DNA from: Helicobacteraceae bacterium
GTDB taxonomy: Bacteria > Campylobacterota > Campylobacteria > Campylobacterales > Sulfurimonadaceae
Length of the DNA stretch: 64,000 bases
Direction: 5' to 3'
Assembly: GCA_027023805.1 (NCBI GenBank)
Contig: JALVUF010000061.1
Location: 1 to 64,000, forward strand
Made by a program: the position numbers and the translations under genes. The notes beneath the pieces are model-generated. The model was not told the origin of the DNA. It saw only the letters and a list, made by a program, of their open reading frames with translations, and searched no databases. Positions 36,459 to 45,884 of this stretch are shown piece by piece (within the stretch, counting starts at the first letter, position 1; every line of letters starts with the position of its first letter).

Positions 36459-37189
36459 GCATGGTAAAGCTGGATATGAACTCTTTGGAGTTCAAAAAAG
36501 AACTAGAAAAGACTGTACGTTTTACAGATAAAGTCGTTACTCAATTTGGCTGGGAGTACAACCCTCAAGCAGATATCAATGAAGCCATTCAGCTTGGCTT
36601 GGCAAGAAATAAAATTTTATATAACAAACGTTTTTGTCCATGCTTTATGGTTGATGAAATTGACGGAAAACCGCAAAGTTCGGACAATAGAGTGTGCCCA
36701 TGTACACCGGCTATAGAGCATGAAATACCAGAGGACGGTGTATGCCACTGTCAAATTTTCTGCTCACCTGAGTTTGCCGCAAACAGGCGCAAAGAACTCA
36801 ATATGGAGGAAATAATATATACACGCAAAAGAGAGTTGTCACAAGAAGAGTGTCGGCTACTTCTTCAAAGAAAAGAGCTTGATTCTAATGATCTTATCGC
36901 CTTGCTAGATGCAAGAGGAGACAGGCTAACAGATTTCTATCTCATTGATGTGCGAGAAAAAAATGAAGATAATAACAAATATATTAAAGGTACGGATAAA
37001 TTTATGCCGACTAGCACTATTTTTAATGATATAGCAGATGAATCAATTCATAAAGATAATCATATTATATTATACAGTCACGACACTCAAAGAGCTCAGT
37101 ACTGCGCACAAATGTTAAATGATCTTGGATATAAAAATATATCCATACTTCAGCATGGTATTACGGCATTTGGCGGTGAGATACAATAG
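36455..37189 (+). CDS. Ferredoxin-thioredoxin reductase catalytic domain fused to a rhodanese-like domain
   Basis: 244 residues. The N-terminal half has the cysteine pattern of the FTR catalytic subunit: CPC (near residue 62), CPC (near 82) and CHC (near 98). These provide the 4Fe-4S cluster and redox disulfide. The spacings, 17 and 13, differ slightly from the plant-type 16 and 8. The C-terminal half resembles a rhodanese ([44 protein letters not shown]), but the sulfur-carrying cysteine position is Ser. Likely a thiol-redox protein; the electron donor and target are unknown. It is co-transcribed with argG. Confidence 0.85.
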   Translation: MSMVKLDMNSLEFKKELEKTVRFTDKVVTQFGWEYNPQADINEAIQLGLARNKILYNKRFCPCFMVDEIDGKPQSSDNRVCPCTPAIEHEIPEDGVCHCQIFCSPEFAANRRKELNMEEIIYTRKRELSQEECRLLLQRKELDSNDLIALLDARGDRLTDFYLIDVREKNEDNNKYIKGTDKFMPTSTIFNDIADESIHKDNHIILYSHDTQRAQYCAQMLNDLGYKNISILQHGITAFGGEIQ

Positions 37190-37229
37190 ATAATTTTTAT
37201 AAAATAGACATAATATAAATAGGAACACA

Positions 37230-37676
37230 ATGAAAGTATTATTAATTAAAGATGTTCAAGGGCTTGGAAAAGCAGGAGAAGTCAAAGAGGTAAAAGACGG
37301 TTACGGTAAAAATTTTCTAATCGGTAAAGGTTTTGCAAAACATGCCACACAAGAAGTGTTGGCAAGGCATGCCGCATCTGTTAAAAAGCGTAAAGAAAAT
37401 GAACAAAAAGAGCTTGAACGCCTGAAAACGATAAGTACTCAATTAGAGAAACTTAAAATAGATATTATAAAAAAGATGGGCAAAAACAATCATCTTTTTG
37501 GAGCCGTGACAAAAGAGGAAATAATGCAGGCATTAAAACTCCAACATGATATCGAAATAGACAAAAAACATATTGTCTCAAAAGAAAATATTAAATCTAT
37601 AGGCGAGCATAATATAGATTTAAAACTAGGACATGGTCTTAAAGCAACATTACATGTAAATGTCTTGGGTGAGTAA
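37230..37676 (+). CDS. rplI: 50S ribosomal protein L9
   Basis: 148 residues, standard length. The N-terminal domain has the L9 signature [24 protein letters not shown] long connecting helix rich in Lys and Glu leads to a C-terminal domain ([21 protein letters not shown]). AGGAACACA precedes the ATG. The order argG, rplI, hslV, hslU, era is as in Campylobacter. Confidence 0.97.
   Translation: MKVLLIKDVQGLGKAGEVKEVKDGYGKNFLIGKGFAKHATQEVLARHAASVKKRKENEQKELERLKTISTQLEKLKIDIIKKMGKNNHLFGAVTKEEIMQALKLQHDIEIDKKHIVSKENIKSIGEHNIDLKLGHGLKATLHVNVLGE
37650..37659. repeat. Palindrome TTACATGTAA, copy 7
   Basis: Near the 3' end of rplI, read as Leu-His-Val. Confidence 0.6.
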
Positions 37677-37678
37677 TT

Positions 37679-38218
37679 ATGTTTGATGCTACAACAATAT
37701 TAGCCTATAAAGGCAAAACGAAAGCTGTTATAGGCGGTGATGGACAAGTTACATTTGGTAATACCGTACTAAAGAGCAATGCCACAAAAATACGTACACT
37801 GTATAACGATAAAATCTTAGCCGGTTTTGCTGGCAGCACTGCCGATGCGTTTAATCTCTTTGATATGTTTGAGGGATATTTGGCCGATAAAAAAGGTGAT
37901 TTACTAAAAGCCGTTATAGATTTTTCAAAAGCATGGAGAAAAGACAAAGTGCTAAGACGCTTAGAGGCTATGATGATTGTATTAAACAACAACCATATAT
38001 TTATCTTGACCGGAAACGGAGATGTCGTAGAACCAGAAGACGGCGAATTAGCATCTATCGGAAGCGGTGGCAATTTTGCAATTTCAGCGGCGCGGGCATT
38101 AAAAAGACATGCGGTGGATATGGATGAAGAGGTTCTAGTAAAAGAGAGTCTGAAAATAGCATCAGAATTATGTATATACACAAATGATAATATCAAAATT
38201 TTAACACTACAAGAGTAA
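37679..38218 (+). CDS. hslV: ATP-dependent protease subunit HslV
   Basis: Threonine peptidase of the HslUV proteasome-like complex. 179 residues. The catalytic Thr follows a four-residue propeptide ([23 protein letters not shown]). Other marks are [19 protein letters not shown] and [14 protein letters not shown]. It begins 2 bp after rplI and precedes hslU by 5 bp. Confidence 0.97.
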   Translation: MFDATTILAYKGKTKAVIGGDGQVTFGNTVLKSNATKIRTLYNDKILAGFAGSTADAFNLFDMFEGYLADKKGDLLKAVIDFSKAWRKDKVLRRLEAMMIVLNNNHIFILTGNGDVVEPEDGELASIGSGGNFAISAARALKRHAVDMDEEVLVKESLKIASELCIYTNDNIKILTLQE

Positions 38219-38223
38219 CACAT

Positions 38224-39552
38224 ATGAATATGAACCCAAAAGAGATAGTAGCTTATTTAGACAACTATATAGTCGGACAGCAAGATGCTAAAAGAGTTAT
38301 AGCTCTTGCGCTTAGAACAAGATATAGACGCTTGCAGCTCCCCCAAGAGATGCAAGAGGAGATAACCCCTAAAAATATCTTGATGATAGGCTCTACAGGG
38401 GTAGGAAAAACAGAAATTTCCAGACGGCTGGCAAAAATGATGAAAGTACCATTTTTAAAAGTTGAAGCCAGTAAATTTACAGAAGTAGGCTTTGTTGGCA
38501 GAGATGTTGAATCGATGGTAAGAGATTTGGTAGCAGCCTCAATCGCTATTGTTAAAAAAGAAAAGGAGCAAGAGTATAAAGAGCAGATAGAAAACTATAT
38601 AATAAATAAAATAGTAGAAAAATTACTGCCGCCTTTATCAAAGTCTGTTTCAAAAGACAAACAAGACTCATACCAAGGGCTACTTAAAAAAATGGAAGAT
38701 AAAGTACTCTCTGGCGAAATGGATGACAAGATTATAGAGATAGAAATTTTGCCCGCCACAATGGAATTTAACGACTCAAATCTCCCGCCGGAGATGCTTA
38801 AGGTTCAAGAATCACTTGCCAATATGTTTAGTTCTGCTTCTAAAGACAAAAAAGTAAAATCAGTCACTATCAAGCAGGCAAAAGAGTTATTAAAACAAGA
38901 AGCAAGCGCAAAACTAATTGATAGCGGCACAATACATATTGAGGCTATTAAAAGAGCGCAAGAAGGCGGAATTATTTTTTTAGATGAGATAGACAAAATA
39001 GCAGTCAGTTCAAAAAGTCAAGGCAGAAATGATCCCAGCAAAGAGGGTGTGCAACGTGATCTGCTTCCTATAGTAGAGGGCAGCAGCGTTACAACAAAAT
39101 ATGGGATTATAAATACAGACCATATACTCTTTATTGCTGCGGGCGCATTTCATTTATGCAGTCCAAGTGATCTCATACCGGAACTTCAAGGACGTTTTCC
39201 TCTTAGAGTAGAATTAGAGTCCTTAACGCAAGGATCCTTGTATCAGATACTAACCCAAACTAAAAATTCGCTACTTAGACAATATACGGCACTTCTTAGC
39301 GTTGAAGGTGTAAAGCTTGAATTTAGTGATGAAAGCATCAAAGAGCTAGCTAAAATATCTTTTAAAGCCAATGAGCTAAAAGAAGATATTGGAGCCAGAA
39401 GACTTCATACGGTTTTAGAAAAAGTTATAGAAGATATCAGCTTTAATGCTAATGAGTTTAAGGGACAAACCTATACTATTACTCCGGAGATTGTACGTCA
39501 AAAACTAGATTTAATTGTAAACAATGAAGACTTATCACGGTATATTTTATAA
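38224..39552 (+). CDS. hslU: ATP-dependent protease ATPase subunit HslU
   Basis: AAA+ unfoldase that feeds HslV. 442 residues with PKEIVAYLDNYIVGQQDAK at the start, Walker A GSTGVGKTEISRRLA (near residue 60), an I-domain insertion, Walker B GIIFLDEIDKIA and the C-terminal sensor 2 region EDIGARRLHTVLEKVIEDI. The last residues (LSRYIL) fit the tail that activates HslV. Confidence 0.97.
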   Translation: MNMNPKEIVAYLDNYIVGQQDAKRVIALALRTRYRRLQLPQEMQEEITPKNILMIGSTGVGKTEISRRLAKMMKVPFLKVEASKFTEVGFVGRDVESMVRDLVAASIAIVKKEKEQEYKEQIENYIINKIVEKLLPPLSKSVSKDKQDSYQGLLKKMEDKVLSGEMDDKIIEIEILPATMEFNDSNLPPEMLKVQESLANMFSSASKDKKVKSVTIKQAKELLKQEASAKLIDSGTIHIEAIKRAQEGGIIFLDEIDKIAVSSKSQGRNDPSKEGVQRDLLPIVEGSSVTTKYGIINTDHILFIAAGAFHLCSPSDLIPELQGRFPLRVELESLTQGSLYQILTQTKNSLLRQYTALLSVEGVKLEFSDESIKELAKISFKANELKEDIGARRLHTVLEKVIEDISFNANEFKGQTYTITPEIVRQKLDLIVNNEDLSRYIL

Positions 39553-39554
39553 TT

Positions 39555-40451
39555 ATGAGCATCAATAATCAAAATACAAAATGTGGCTTTGTAGCTGTCA
39601 TAGGACGACCAAACGCCGGTAAGAGCACACTTTTAAATACTATTTTAGGCGAAAAAATCGCTATGATAAGTCAAAAAGCCAATGCTACTCGCAAAAGGTC
39701 CAATGCTATTGTTATGCACAAACAAGCACAAATAATTTTTGTAGATACACCCGGTCTGCATGAAAAAGAGAAGTTATTAAATAAATACATGCTCAATGAA
39801 GCTTTAAAGGCAATTAGCGATTGTGATCTGATTGTTTACCTGGCTCCGGCTACAGACTCTTTAGAGTATTATAAAAAATTCTTAACAATAAATACAAAAC
39901 ATACAAAACATATCATAGCATTAAATAAAATAGATCAGATCTCCAATGCAAAACTTTTAAAACGTATAAATGAATACAACCAATATTCAGATAAATTTGA
40001 AGATCTTATTCCAATGAGTGTATCAAAATCCGTCGGATATCAAGACTTACTAGATACTATTGTTAAGCATTTGGAGCCTTCGCCGTTTTTATACGATCCT
40101 GATGATATTACGACTCAACATATTAGAGATATATACAAAGAGTTTATTCGAGAAGCTATTTTTGAAAATGTCAGTGATGAACTTCCGTATGAGTCAGATG
40201 TTATAATTGAAAAAATTGATGAAAAAAAGAATATTGAATATATCAAAGCAACTATTATAGTTGAAAAAGAGAGTCAAAAAATCATCTTAGTTGGCAAGCA
40301 GGGCAACACTATCAAGCGCATAGGTATAAATTCAAGAGAAAAAATAGAGCTCCTAAGCGGTAAAAAATGCTTCCTTGAGCTATTTGTACTTGTTAAAAAA
40401 GGCTGGAGCAAAGATAAAGCCTTCCTAGAGAAAATCGGATACATACAATGA
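39555..40451 (+). CDS. era: GTPase Era
   Basis: Ribosome-assembly GTPase that binds the 3' end of 16S rRNA. 298 residues. G1 is GRPNAGKST, G3 is DTPG, G4 is NKID, and a C-terminal KH domain includes IVEKESQKIILVGKQGNTIKRIG. It sits 2 bp after hslU and overlaps the next gene by 4 bp. Confidence 0.96.
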   Translation: MSINNQNTKCGFVAVIGRPNAGKSTLLNTILGEKIAMISQKANATRKRSNAIVMHKQAQIIFVDTPGLHEKEKLLNKYMLNEALKAISDCDLIVYLAPATDSLEYYKKFLTINTKHTKHIIALNKIDQISNAKLLKRINEYNQYSDKFEDLIPMSVSKSVGYQDLLDTIVKHLEPSPFLYDPDDITTQHIRDIYKEFIREAIFENVSDELPYESDVIIEKIDEKKNIEYIKATIIVEKESQKIILVGKQGNTIKRIGINSREKIELLSGKKCFLELFVLVKKGWSKDKAFLEKIGYIQ

Positions 40452-41413
40452 GATTGTTTTTATTAGCCGTATTAATTTCTACTATGCTCTTTGCATCAAA
40501 TAACGCATTATTGACACGGTACCGGCTGCATGGCTTATATGGCTTAAAAAAGAGCCTGGATTATGATTTAACGAGTAAAAGTTATTGGCTGGGAGTATTA
40601 AAAAATACAAATACGAAATTTGGATATATACAGCCTAGCATCGATCTATTAATATGTGATAAACAGCGATCCCAACTACAATTGTATATAAAAGACGATA
40701 ATAATACATTTGTTCAAAAAAGTGATTATCAGGCTATAGTAGGCAAAAATACCGGGGATAAACTTCTAAAGGGAGATTTAAAAACCCCTGTTGGCATATA
40801 CGTGATAACAAAAAAAATTAAGAAAATCGAATCATTTTACGGACCGATGGCGTTTGTAACGTCATATCCAAATCTATATGACAAGTATAGAGGCAAAGAC
40901 GGGTATGGAATATGGATACATGGTGTTCCCGAAAACGGTACAAGACAGCCATATACACATGGATGTATTGCACTTCAAAACAATAATCTTGAGCAGTTAA
41001 ACAATCAAATAGACTACCGCAAGACATTGATTATAATAAGCAACAATGCAATCAAAACAAGAATATCCAAAGGGACTTTAGCCGGGTTGCTGTCAAGTTT
41101 TTACATGTGGAGATTCGCATGGATATATAACGACATCAATACATATCTAAGCTTTTACAGTCCATTGTTTCACCGTAATGATGGTTTAGGTTTTAAAGCT
41201 TTTAAACAGTATAAAACCAAACTGTTTAAAAGCAAAGGAACTACTTCAATCAAATTCACCGGTATTATTATTCTGCCATATCCGGGCACAAAAAATCTAT
41301 ATGAGATTGTTGCGCACGAATATTATAAAACAAACCATTACAAATGGCAAGGTATAAAAAAACTTATAGTTACCCTAAAAGATAATAAAATGCAGATTAT
41401 TACCGCTAATTAA
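40448..41413 (+). CDS. Csd6/Pgp2-like LD-carboxypeptidase (YkuD fold)
   Basis: Periplasmic peptidoglycan-trimming enzyme of 321 residues. A signal peptide (MRLFLLAVLISTMLFA) precedes the L,D-transpeptidase (YkuD) domain, with IWIHGVP and the catalytic YTHGCIAL motif near residues 174-181. The C-terminal 100 residues (LLSSFYMWRFAWIYNDINTYLSFYSPLFH) look like the NTF2-type domain found in Helicobacter Csd6 and Campylobacter Pgp2, which cleave tetrapeptides to tripeptides and set cell shape. Function is inferred from architecture. Confidence 0.85.
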   Translation: MRLFLLAVLISTMLFASNNALLTRYRLHGLYGLKKSLDYDLTSKSYWLGVLKNTNTKFGYIQPSIDLLICDKQRSQLQLYIKDDNNTFVQKSDYQAIVGKNTGDKLLKGDLKTPVGIYVITKKIKKIESFYGPMAFVTSYPNLYDKYRGKDGYGIWIHGVPENGTRQPYTHGCIALQNNNLEQLNNQIDYRKTLIIISNNAIKTRISKGTLAGLLSSFYMWRFAWIYNDINTYLSFYSPLFHRNDGLGFKAFKQYKTKLFKSKGTTSIKFTGIIILPYPGTKNLYEIVAHEYYKTNHYKWQGIKKLIVTLKDNKMQIITAN

Positions 41414-41644
41414 ATCTTAAGATAATTATTTATTCAAAAAAGTAATACTTTTATTGAGTTGTTATAGCCATAAATAAACTTTTTTAAGCTTTGCTGTGGT
41501 AAAATCATCCCATCTTATTTAATGCTGATTAATGGATGTAATTATAAGTATCTTTTAAATATTATTATAAATGACGATATTATATTAGTTCTACAACAAG
41601 TCGGGTTGCTTTGTAACAGCTTGAATATATATGCAGGGGGTAGC

Positions 41645-43177
41645 GTGAAACAAAATCAAGAAATCTTTTCCAGCGTTGTGTCAATCGATCCATATCTTCA
41701 ATCATATTTTAAAAATCTATCAGGTCAGTTAGTCAAAGAGGATATTTTACAATATTCTAAAAAGCAGTATGCAATCTCATTTTTAGATACCAAATCATTT
41801 ATCAACACCATTGTAAGTGTAAGTAAAAATATTCCCCAAGAAGATCTTCACGATGTAATTGAAAACAAAGCATATGAAGAACTCGCTCTTGATATGGCAA
41901 TTGCATATCAGACGAACTATATAGAAATACATAACCGCATTGACGAAAACAATAGATTTTTCCATGTATTTGTAGTTGATCCGCTAATCTTAGAAAACGA
42001 TTTTAAGCCTATTATAGATCAGATAAAATATATCGACTATATTACCCCCTACCCTTTGCTTTTAAAGTCATTATACTCCAAAGAAATTATTGATGATTTA
42101 GGTATTCACTGTTTTATATCATTTGCAAGAGATGATGCCAGTTTAACTATTTATCAAGAACAGCAATATCTATATACAAAATCTTTAAACTTTTCACTTA
42201 CCAAGTTACACGAATCATTTTGTGAGCTTTTTGGTGAACAAATATCAATGGATGCTTTTGTAGATATCTTATCTACTGAAGGATTAGCAACTGGTAATGT
42301 GGATCATCAGAAATATCTCATCAAAATCTTTTCTGATGCTTTTTTACATGTAAATGATGTTATAACATATGCCAAAAGAGCTTTCCAGATTGATAAGATT
42401 GATACACTGTATGTCGGTTGCGATACCATTGACATCTCTGGCTTAGATGAATATGCTCAAACATATCTATCTATAACAACTTATGATTTTTCATTTAATT
42501 ACGGATTTACAGATCAAGAGCAGTATATTAGCCAAACTCATGCTTTGATGCAACTCTATACTACAATCCCGGCTGATGAACGATATGAGTGTAATTTTTC
42601 TACATATCATCGCCCTCCTCCGTTTATTCAAAGACAAAGCGGTAAACTTATCTTGCTTATTGCCGCATCACTGATTATAGCTTTTATTTATCCGGTAACA
42701 AACTGGACGCTTACATATATAGCAAATTTAAAATACAACCGCCTTTATACGCAATATAATCAAATACACAATACCAAAATAAGACGGCAAGCAACTATCT
42801 TTTTAAAAAATAGAGAGAAAAAGAGACTTACAGCCCTGGCAAATCAAGAAATCAAGAACTACAATACTACTAAAAACACTCTCATTAAGATACATAATAT
42901 CAAGGTAAATTATTCCATGAAAGCAAAAGATTTAGCATATCTTACAAAAACACTAAATCAATTTCATGTAAAATTAGAAGAGATTGGCTATAAGCAAAAA
43001 AATAACCAACACTATTTTATATTCACACTTGTATCAAACCATAATAAAAATATAACAGAGCTCGTAAAATATCTTACTAAAACAGATGCCGGTATATATG
43101 TGTTTTCTTTAAAAGATATTAGCTACAACGCAAAAAAAGAAACTTATGTCAGCAAACTAAAGGCGGTCTTGTTATGA
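41645..43177 (+). CDS. MshI-like (PilM/GspL-type) pilus assembly protein
   Basis: First gene of the pilus cluster. 510 residues from a GTG preceded by a GGGGG ribosome site. The open frame reaches back to 41522, but the extra 41 residues have no ribosome site and look unrelated. The N-terminal half resembles an actin-like ATPase of weak conservation (KAYEELALDMAIAYQ, IDTLYVGCDTIDISGLDEY). One membrane helix falls near residues 334-355 (LILLIAASLIIAFIYP), followed by a periplasmic PilN-like segment. Position before J-K-L-M genes supports MshI. Sequence similarity alone is weak. Confidence 0.8.
   Translation: MKQNQEIFSSVVSIDPYLQSYFKNLSGQLVKEDILQYSKKQYAISFLDTKSFINTIVSVSKNIPQEDLHDVIENKAYEELALDMAIAYQTNYIEIHNRIDENNRFFHVFVVDPLILENDFKPIIDQIKYIDYITPYPLLLKSLYSKEIIDDLGIHCFISFARDDASLTIYQEQQYLYTKSLNFSLTKLHESFCELFGEQISMDAFVDILSTEGLATGNVDHQKYLIKIFSDAFLHVNDVITYAKRAFQIDKIDTLYVGCDTIDISGLDEYAQTYLSITTYDFSFNYGFTDQEQYISQTHALMQLYTTIPADERYECNFSTYHRPPPFIQRQSGKLILLIAASLIIAFIYPVTNWTLTYIANLKYNRLYTQYNQIHNTKIRRQATIFLKNREKKRLTALANQEIKNYNTTKNTLIKIHNIKVNYSMKAKDLAYLTKTLNQFHVKLEEIGYKQKNNQHYFIFTLVSNHNKNITELVKYLTKTDAGIYVFSLKDISYNAKKETYVSKLKAVLL
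42344..42353. repeat. Palindrome TTACATGTAA, copy 8
   Basis: Inside the MshI-like gene, read as Leu-His-Val. Confidence 0.6.
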
Positions 43178-43806
43178 AGTTTAACATTGAAAATTATTTA
43201 TACAAAATAGATAATTCGTTTAGCCAAAAATCTAAAAAAGATATTTATCTTATATATATTATGGTTTTTGCCGTAATATTTGGCTTATCTTATATTTTAC
43301 TATTTGATTCTTCAAAACAAAGTTTACAAGCTTCAAATAAAAAAGTAACCCAAATTCAAACTCTCATCAATACAGATAAAAGATATTTAGCACAAAACTC
43401 TCAAAGCGTACTCGCCGGCCTTAACAATCATATATCTAGTTTAAAACTGCAATACATTAAGTACAAAAAAGATAATAGCTATATTAAATACAAAATAAGT
43501 CAAATATCTTCTTTGTTTTACAATCAGACAACTTGGGGAAATTTTTTAAATTCTATATCTTTGGATGCAAAACAAGATAATATTAAACTGCTTAAATATA
43601 GTAATAGCTTTATAAAACATGGTATTTCATTTGGACATGTGCTAAATATCAGTATCAAAGCACGCGGTAACTATAAAGATACTCTCAAGTTTATCAATAC
43701 TTTAGAGAAGAGTTTTTTAGTAGTTGATGTTCATGATATTGATATGAAAGCGAAAGAAAAGTTATACACAGATTTAAATATATCAGTTTGGGGGATTAAA
43801 CAGTGA
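43174..43806 (+). CDS. MshJ-like (PilO/GspM-type) pilus assembly protein
   Basis: 210 residues, overlapping the MshI-like gene by 4 bp. It has a short cytoplasmic part, one membrane helix (IYIMVFAVIFGLSYILLF, about residues 28-45), a coiled coil and a ferredoxin-like periplasmic end (HVLNISIKARGNYKDTLKFINTLEKSFLVVDVHDIDMKAK). This is the PilO/GspM fold pattern. Assigned by topology and order. Confidence 0.75.
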   Translation: MKFNIENYLYKIDNSFSQKSKKDIYLIYIMVFAVIFGLSYILLFDSSKQSLQASNKKVTQIQTLINTDKRYLAQNSQSVLAGLNNHISSLKLQYIKYKKDNSYIKYKISQISSLFYNQTTWGNFLNSISLDAKQDNIKLLKYSNSFIKHGISFGHVLNISIKARGNYKDTLKFINTLEKSFLVVDVHDIDMKAKEKLYTDLNISVWGIKQ

Positions 43807-44246
43807 AGACAATATCAGCGATTATATTTTGCTTGCTTGCTCCATGGTTTTTGCGGGCAAACGACCTATTGGCAAATCACAATAAATCACTCTCGTGGGT
43901 TGATGCTCAGGTGCAAGCGATACAAGTTCCAAGAATAGGTGCTTCTGAGGCATCTATTAATTCTTTGAATAATCCTTTTGTTTTTACTTATACAGTGAAA
44001 AAAAATCATAAACTTATACATGTAACGTACAAACACAGATATCACCACATCAGACCGCTACGGTTAATGTTGATAATTAACAATAAAGCTATGATAAACA
44101 ACAGATGGTATAATTTAAACGAGAAACTTAGAGGTTACAAAATCATATCTATAACTCCTGATGAAGTAACCTTAAAAAATAGATATAGAGTTAAGATTTT
44201 ATCACTTCGCAAAAATCGTAACAATGTAAAAATTCACATTAAATAG
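43803..44246 (+). CDS. MshK-like (PilP-type) periplasmic protein
   Basis: 147 residues from GTG. The signal peptide (MKTISAIIFCLLAPWFLRA) precedes a basic domain whose end (RWYNLNEKLRGYKIISITPDEVTLKNRYRVKILSL) matches the small beta-domain of MshK and PilP, which couples inner-membrane pilus proteins to the secretin. It lies just before the secretin gene, as expected. It overlaps the previous gene by 4 bp. Confidence 0.7.
   Translation: MKTISAIIFCLLAPWFLRANDLLANHNKSLSWVDAQVQAIQVPRIGASEASINSLNNPFVFTYTVKKNHKLIHVTYKHRYHHIRPLRLMLIINNKAMINNRWYNLNEKLRGYKIISITPDEVTLKNRYRVKILSLRKNRNNVKIHIK
44016..44025. repeat. Near-copy of the palindrome (ATACATGTAA)
   Basis: One-mismatch copy in the MshK-like gene, read as Ile-His-Val-Thr. 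Confidence 0.3.
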
Positions 44247-44255
44247 GACACAACT

Positions 44256-45884
44256 ATGAATAAAACGCTAACAACAAAACTTCATAAATCAATACTAAAA
44301 ATCTGTTGCGCCATATTATTGATCTCTACTGCTGCATCGGCAGATTGCCAGTATCAACTTTTTAATATTACAACAGCCAACCATGCCAAAATACGGACGG
44401 TTATCAATCAACTGAGTCAAGATTGTCAGTTTACCCTTGTTGTACGAAGTAAATATGCGTCACATAAGTTAAATCAACGACTCAACCAAACATATATAAA
44501 AAATATGACGCTAGATGAAGTTTTTAATCTTATCTTGTCTGATCACAATCTATTTTATACATTTAAAAACAATACTTTAACTATCTCATATCTAAAAACT
44601 AAAACATTTAATATAAATTATATCTTATCACAACGCAAGGGAACGGGAAGTACCGATATAACTCTTGGCTCAAATAACAGCAACAACAGTAACGGCGGAT
44701 TATTGGGTTCAACACAAAGCTCAGCTACAAACTCAAACAGCCAAAGTCAATCCGCAACAAGTCAAACCAGCTCCGGTATATCAATAACTTCTACAGATGA
44801 AGTAGAATTTTGGAAAAATCTCGATACTCAACTAAGGGGGGTTTTAAATCGCCCTGAGGACAGCTACACGGCGCAATCCCCTATTATCAACAAAAATGCA
44901 GGGCTTATCACCGTTACGGCAACAAAAAATCAATTAGATAGATTGGGCACGTACCTAAAAAGATTACAAAAAAAGGTGCAACTGCAGGTTTTAATCAACG
45001 TACAGCTATTAACGGTAACTATGAGCCAGTCAAAAACAACCGGAATAGATTGGAGTCAACTCTATGCACTTGAGAACGGAACTATTCATCTAAACTATAT
45101 CAGTAAAAACAATGTTACTACATGGGACAATACAAACGGAGATATCACAACTATAGGAGATCAAGCAAAAAGTGCGGCTAATCTCATTACAATCAAAGCT
45201 GGAGGAACTATCAATCAAATTATAAAATTTTTAAAGACACAGGGTAATGTTCAGTCTATCTCCAATCCAAAAATTCTGACTCTAAACAACCAGCCGGCTC
45301 TAATTACTTCCGGTACGCAATATTTTTATACAATAAAGCAATCAGCAAACCAACAAGGCAGCAGCGGGGGTATTGCATCTACTGTTCAAAATAATATTGT
45401 CCGCTCTGTTTTTGCCGGGATACTTTTAAATATAACTCCGGAAATCTCAGATAATAACATGGTAACTTTGAAGATAAACCCATCCATCTCAGAAACCGCA
45501 GACGGACCTGTCACAACAACCTCTGCAACTAGAACCGCTCCGCCTGATTTAAATAAACGACAGCTCTCATCCGTTGTAACCGTTAAAAGCGGAAATCGCA
45601 TTATCTTAGGCGGTTTGATACACACAGTTACTACCGTTGATAACAATAAGGTTCCTATACTTGGCGATATTCCGGGTCTTAGCTATCTATTTAGCCGTAA
45701 AAGTCACTCTAAAGAGGTTCAAGAGCTAGTTATAATCATACAACCACACATCATTCGTAACGGTGAGTCTAAATTATCTCTATCAGATTTAGGATACGAG
45801 GTTATAAAAAAATCTATGCTTCGTAAAAGCAATGACTTAAATTTAACAATCAAGGCTGATAAAGAAGGTCATGCAAAACAGTAA
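44256..45884 (+). CDS. mshL: MSHA-type pilus secretin (GspD/PilQ family)
   Basis: Outer-membrane channel for the pilus. 542 residues. A signal peptide ends near ASA at residue 29. N-domains follow (YIKNMTLDEVFNLILSDHNLFYTFKNNTLTISY), then a low-complexity Asn/Ser/Gly/Gln linker (about residues 140-178). The secretin domain (VQSISNPKILTLNNQPALITSG, VFAGILLNITPEISDNNMVTLKI, ILGGLIHT, VPILGDIPGLSYLFSRK) is well conserved. An AGGACACA ribosome site precedes the ATG. No lipobox is present. Confidence 0.9.
   Translation: MNKTLTTKLHKSILKICCAILLISTAASADCQYQLFNITTANHAKIRTVINQLSQDCQFTLVVRSKYASHKLNQRLNQTYIKNMTLDEVFNLILSDHNLFYTFKNNTLTISYLKTKTFNINYILSQRKGTGSTDITLGSNNSNNSNGGLLGSTQSSATNSNSQSQSATSQTSSGISITSTDEVEFWKNLDTQLRGVLNRPEDSYTAQSPIINKNAGLITVTATKNQLDRLGTYLKRLQKKVQLQVLINVQLLTVTMSQSKTTGIDWSQLYALENGTIHLNYISKNNVTTWDNTNGDITTIGDQAKSAANLITIKAGGTINQIIKFLKTQGNVQSISNPKILTLNNQPALITSGTQYFYTIKQSANQQGSSGGIASTVQNNIVRSVFAGILLNITPEISDNNMVTLKINPSISETADGPVTTTSATRTAPPDLNKRQLSSVVTVKSGNRIILGGLIHTVTTVDNNKVPILGDIPGLSYLFSRKSHSKEVQELVIIIQPHIIRNGESKLSLSDLGYEVIKKSMLRKSNDLNLTIKADKEGHAKQ

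Noticed and set aside
37705-38223. 172-codon frame antisense to hslV
   Set aside because: Complete overlap with a certain gene, and a low-complexity product.
41522-41644. N-terminal extension of the MshI-like protein
   Set aside because: No ribosome site before the ATG at 41522, whereas GTG 41645 follows GGGGG.
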